Below are positions 63,542-64,000 of a stretch of 64,000 bases of DNA, piece after piece (the first letter of the stretch is position 1; every line of letters begins with the position of its first letter). Origin of the DNA: Clavaria fumosa (lineage: Eukaryota; Basidiomycota; Agaricomycetes; Agaricales; Clavariaceae); the NCBI GenBank assembly GCA_951802425.1, contig OX637804.1, forward strand, positions 2,170,001 through 2,234,000. The letters are read 5' to 3'. A program made the position numbers and the translations under genes. Below the pieces are notes generated by a model. That model did not search any database, had not been told where the DNA came from, and worked only from the letters and a program-made list of their open reading frames with translations.

Positions 63542-64000
63542 GTCACCGAGTAATTCACGTCGTAGATATAGTCGAAGTTAATGTTCTGAATTCTTCCTAA
63601 TTGGTCTCGTCCAATTGTCGGGCTTCCTCGTAGGCTTGTTAATCGCGCCTTTCGGCAATAGTCTCGTGGGTTGCAGTGGACGTGTGGGAGAGTTATTCCG
63701 TCTCCAAATTCTATTGCAATCCCGTGCGCCTCGTCTCTCGAGGGTGGTAATGGTCGGTCTGGTCTTCCTGACTCCTCGGTTGTCTCCTCTTGTTCCGTAG
63801 AGCGTTGTTCAGGTGTTACGGAAAGCGGGGCCGAAGGCTCGGAGGTGCTTTCCGTCAGGTGATCGGGTGCCGGGATTATGTTAGTCCCAAGTGCCGGAAT
63901 GAGAGGATCAAACGCTGTCTGGTCGATTGGGTCGAATTGGGAAATTACTCTGTCGCTGGGTCTTCCGGGACCTAGGTAAGAGCGAAGTAGGGTGGTTCTG
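63538..64000 (-). CDS. Element G leader frame (ORF0), ends in ATGA overlap with gag
   Basis: The frame is open from R-U5 through the LTR end, the PBS and the leader: PEQRSTEQEETTEESGRPDR, GIAIEFGDGITLPHVHCNP, IQNINFDYIYDVNYSVT, then TGA at 63540-63538, overlapping the gag ATG (ATGA). In the twin LTR the frame is open from 57868 to 57332 (YPTLTQRRTQITQLTHHLTE, HPDRQALEHAFARGVANLRQ). There are about 270 codons without a stop and without any AUG in any frame. Whether it is translated is unknown. Confidence 0.45.
   Translation of the reverse strand, partial: RTTLLRSYLGPGRPSDRVISQFDPIDQTAFDPLIPALGTNIIPAPDHLTESTSEPSAPLSVTPEQRSTEQEETTEESGRPDRPLPPSRDEAHGIAIEFGDGITLPHVHCNPRDYCRKARLTSLRGSPTIGRDQLGRIQNINFDYIYDVNYSVT
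63801..63813 (-). promoter_or_regulatory. Putative self-priming PBS of element G
   Basis: In element sense the 5' LTR end AACA is followed by CC and TGAACAACGCT (63811-63801), an exact 11-nt complement of AGCGTTGTTCA at the predicted RNA start (57844-57834 in the twin LTR). There is no tRNA-type TGG start. Confidence 0.65.
63814..64000 (-). repeat. 5' LTR of element G, partial
   Basis: It is identical to 57332-57518 over all 187 bp. The rest lies beyond the window. Confidence 0.95.

Larger units (their letters stand above)
57332..64000 (-). mobile_element. Element G: young Ty3/gypsy chromovirus, cut by the window edge
   Basis: The minus strand encodes intact gag and pol. The 3' LTR is 57332-59017 (1686 bp); the 5' LTR starts at 63814 and leaves the window. 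The 187 bp of overlap between the LTRs are identical, and neither main frame is broken, so insertion was recent and the element may be active. It interrupts gene F. The left flank is GCTTC; the matching TSD would lie outside the window. Confidence 0.95.

Overview
The window is repeat-dominated nuclear DNA from a filamentous basidiomycete, most likely an agaricomycete. The evidence is short GT-AG introns of about 45-75 nt, Ty3/gypsy chromoviruses and Ty1/copia elements, a KDZ-type (Kyakuja-Dileera-Zisupton) transposase with a fungal TET/JBP dioxygenase beside it, a Chs7-like remnant and a RecQ helicase. The species cannot be told from the sequence. No rRNA or tRNA gene was recognised.

Layout. 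1-1275 is the amino-terminal part of an apparently intact RecQ helicase gene running off the left edge. A broken inverted copy lies at 5620-6204. Between them are a TIR element (1462-2438), a four-exon gene (2634-3944, minus) whose three introns are near copies of each other, a 609-bp hAT-like MITE (3231-3839) sitting on one of that gene's splice acceptors, and a 27-bp minisatellite. 6730-7275 is a broken Chs7-like gene. 8584-13326 is a decayed gypsy chromovirus ('element B').

From about 13.4 to 57.3 kb the window is one nested stack, each layer dated by target-site duplications (TSDs) that I could read. Gene F (minus; a cysteine-rich protein) has an intron holding gypsy element C (14100-57153, TSD AGAAC). 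The gag of C holds a giant KDZ transposon D (15650-53130, TSD GATGAGAG, terminal inverted repeats of about 3.66 kb). D holds copia element E (19318-29954, TSD AGTGA). The reverse transcriptase of E holds gypsy element A (21578-28528, TSD GAAAG), a sibling of C. The pol of A holds a 1.49-kb solo-LTR-like insertion S (24906-26392, TSD CTCAA). Without its passengers D is about 26.8 kb.

The interior of D is the most unusual part. It carries a Ulp1-type SUMO protease, the KDZ transposase, a TET/JBP dioxygenase (5-methylcytosine oxidation family), a protein whose first residues imitate the histone H3 tail and then continue into a PHD-like cysteine cluster, and a JmjC-like 2-oxoglutarate dioxygenase. 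A further gene of unknown function is present once in each terminal inverted repeat. Together these look like a mobile set of chromatin-directed genes, though most are now damaged.

The right end (57332 to beyond 64000) is a young gypsy chromovirus G on the minus strand, with intact gag and pol, two LTRs identical over the 187 bp that can be compared, and a 785-nt leader that has no AUG but does have one open frame ending in an ATGA overlap with the gag start. Elements A, C and G all show an 11-nt match between the site just after the 5' LTR and a point about 35-45 bp downstream of the LTR TATA box, as expected for Tf1-like self-priming.
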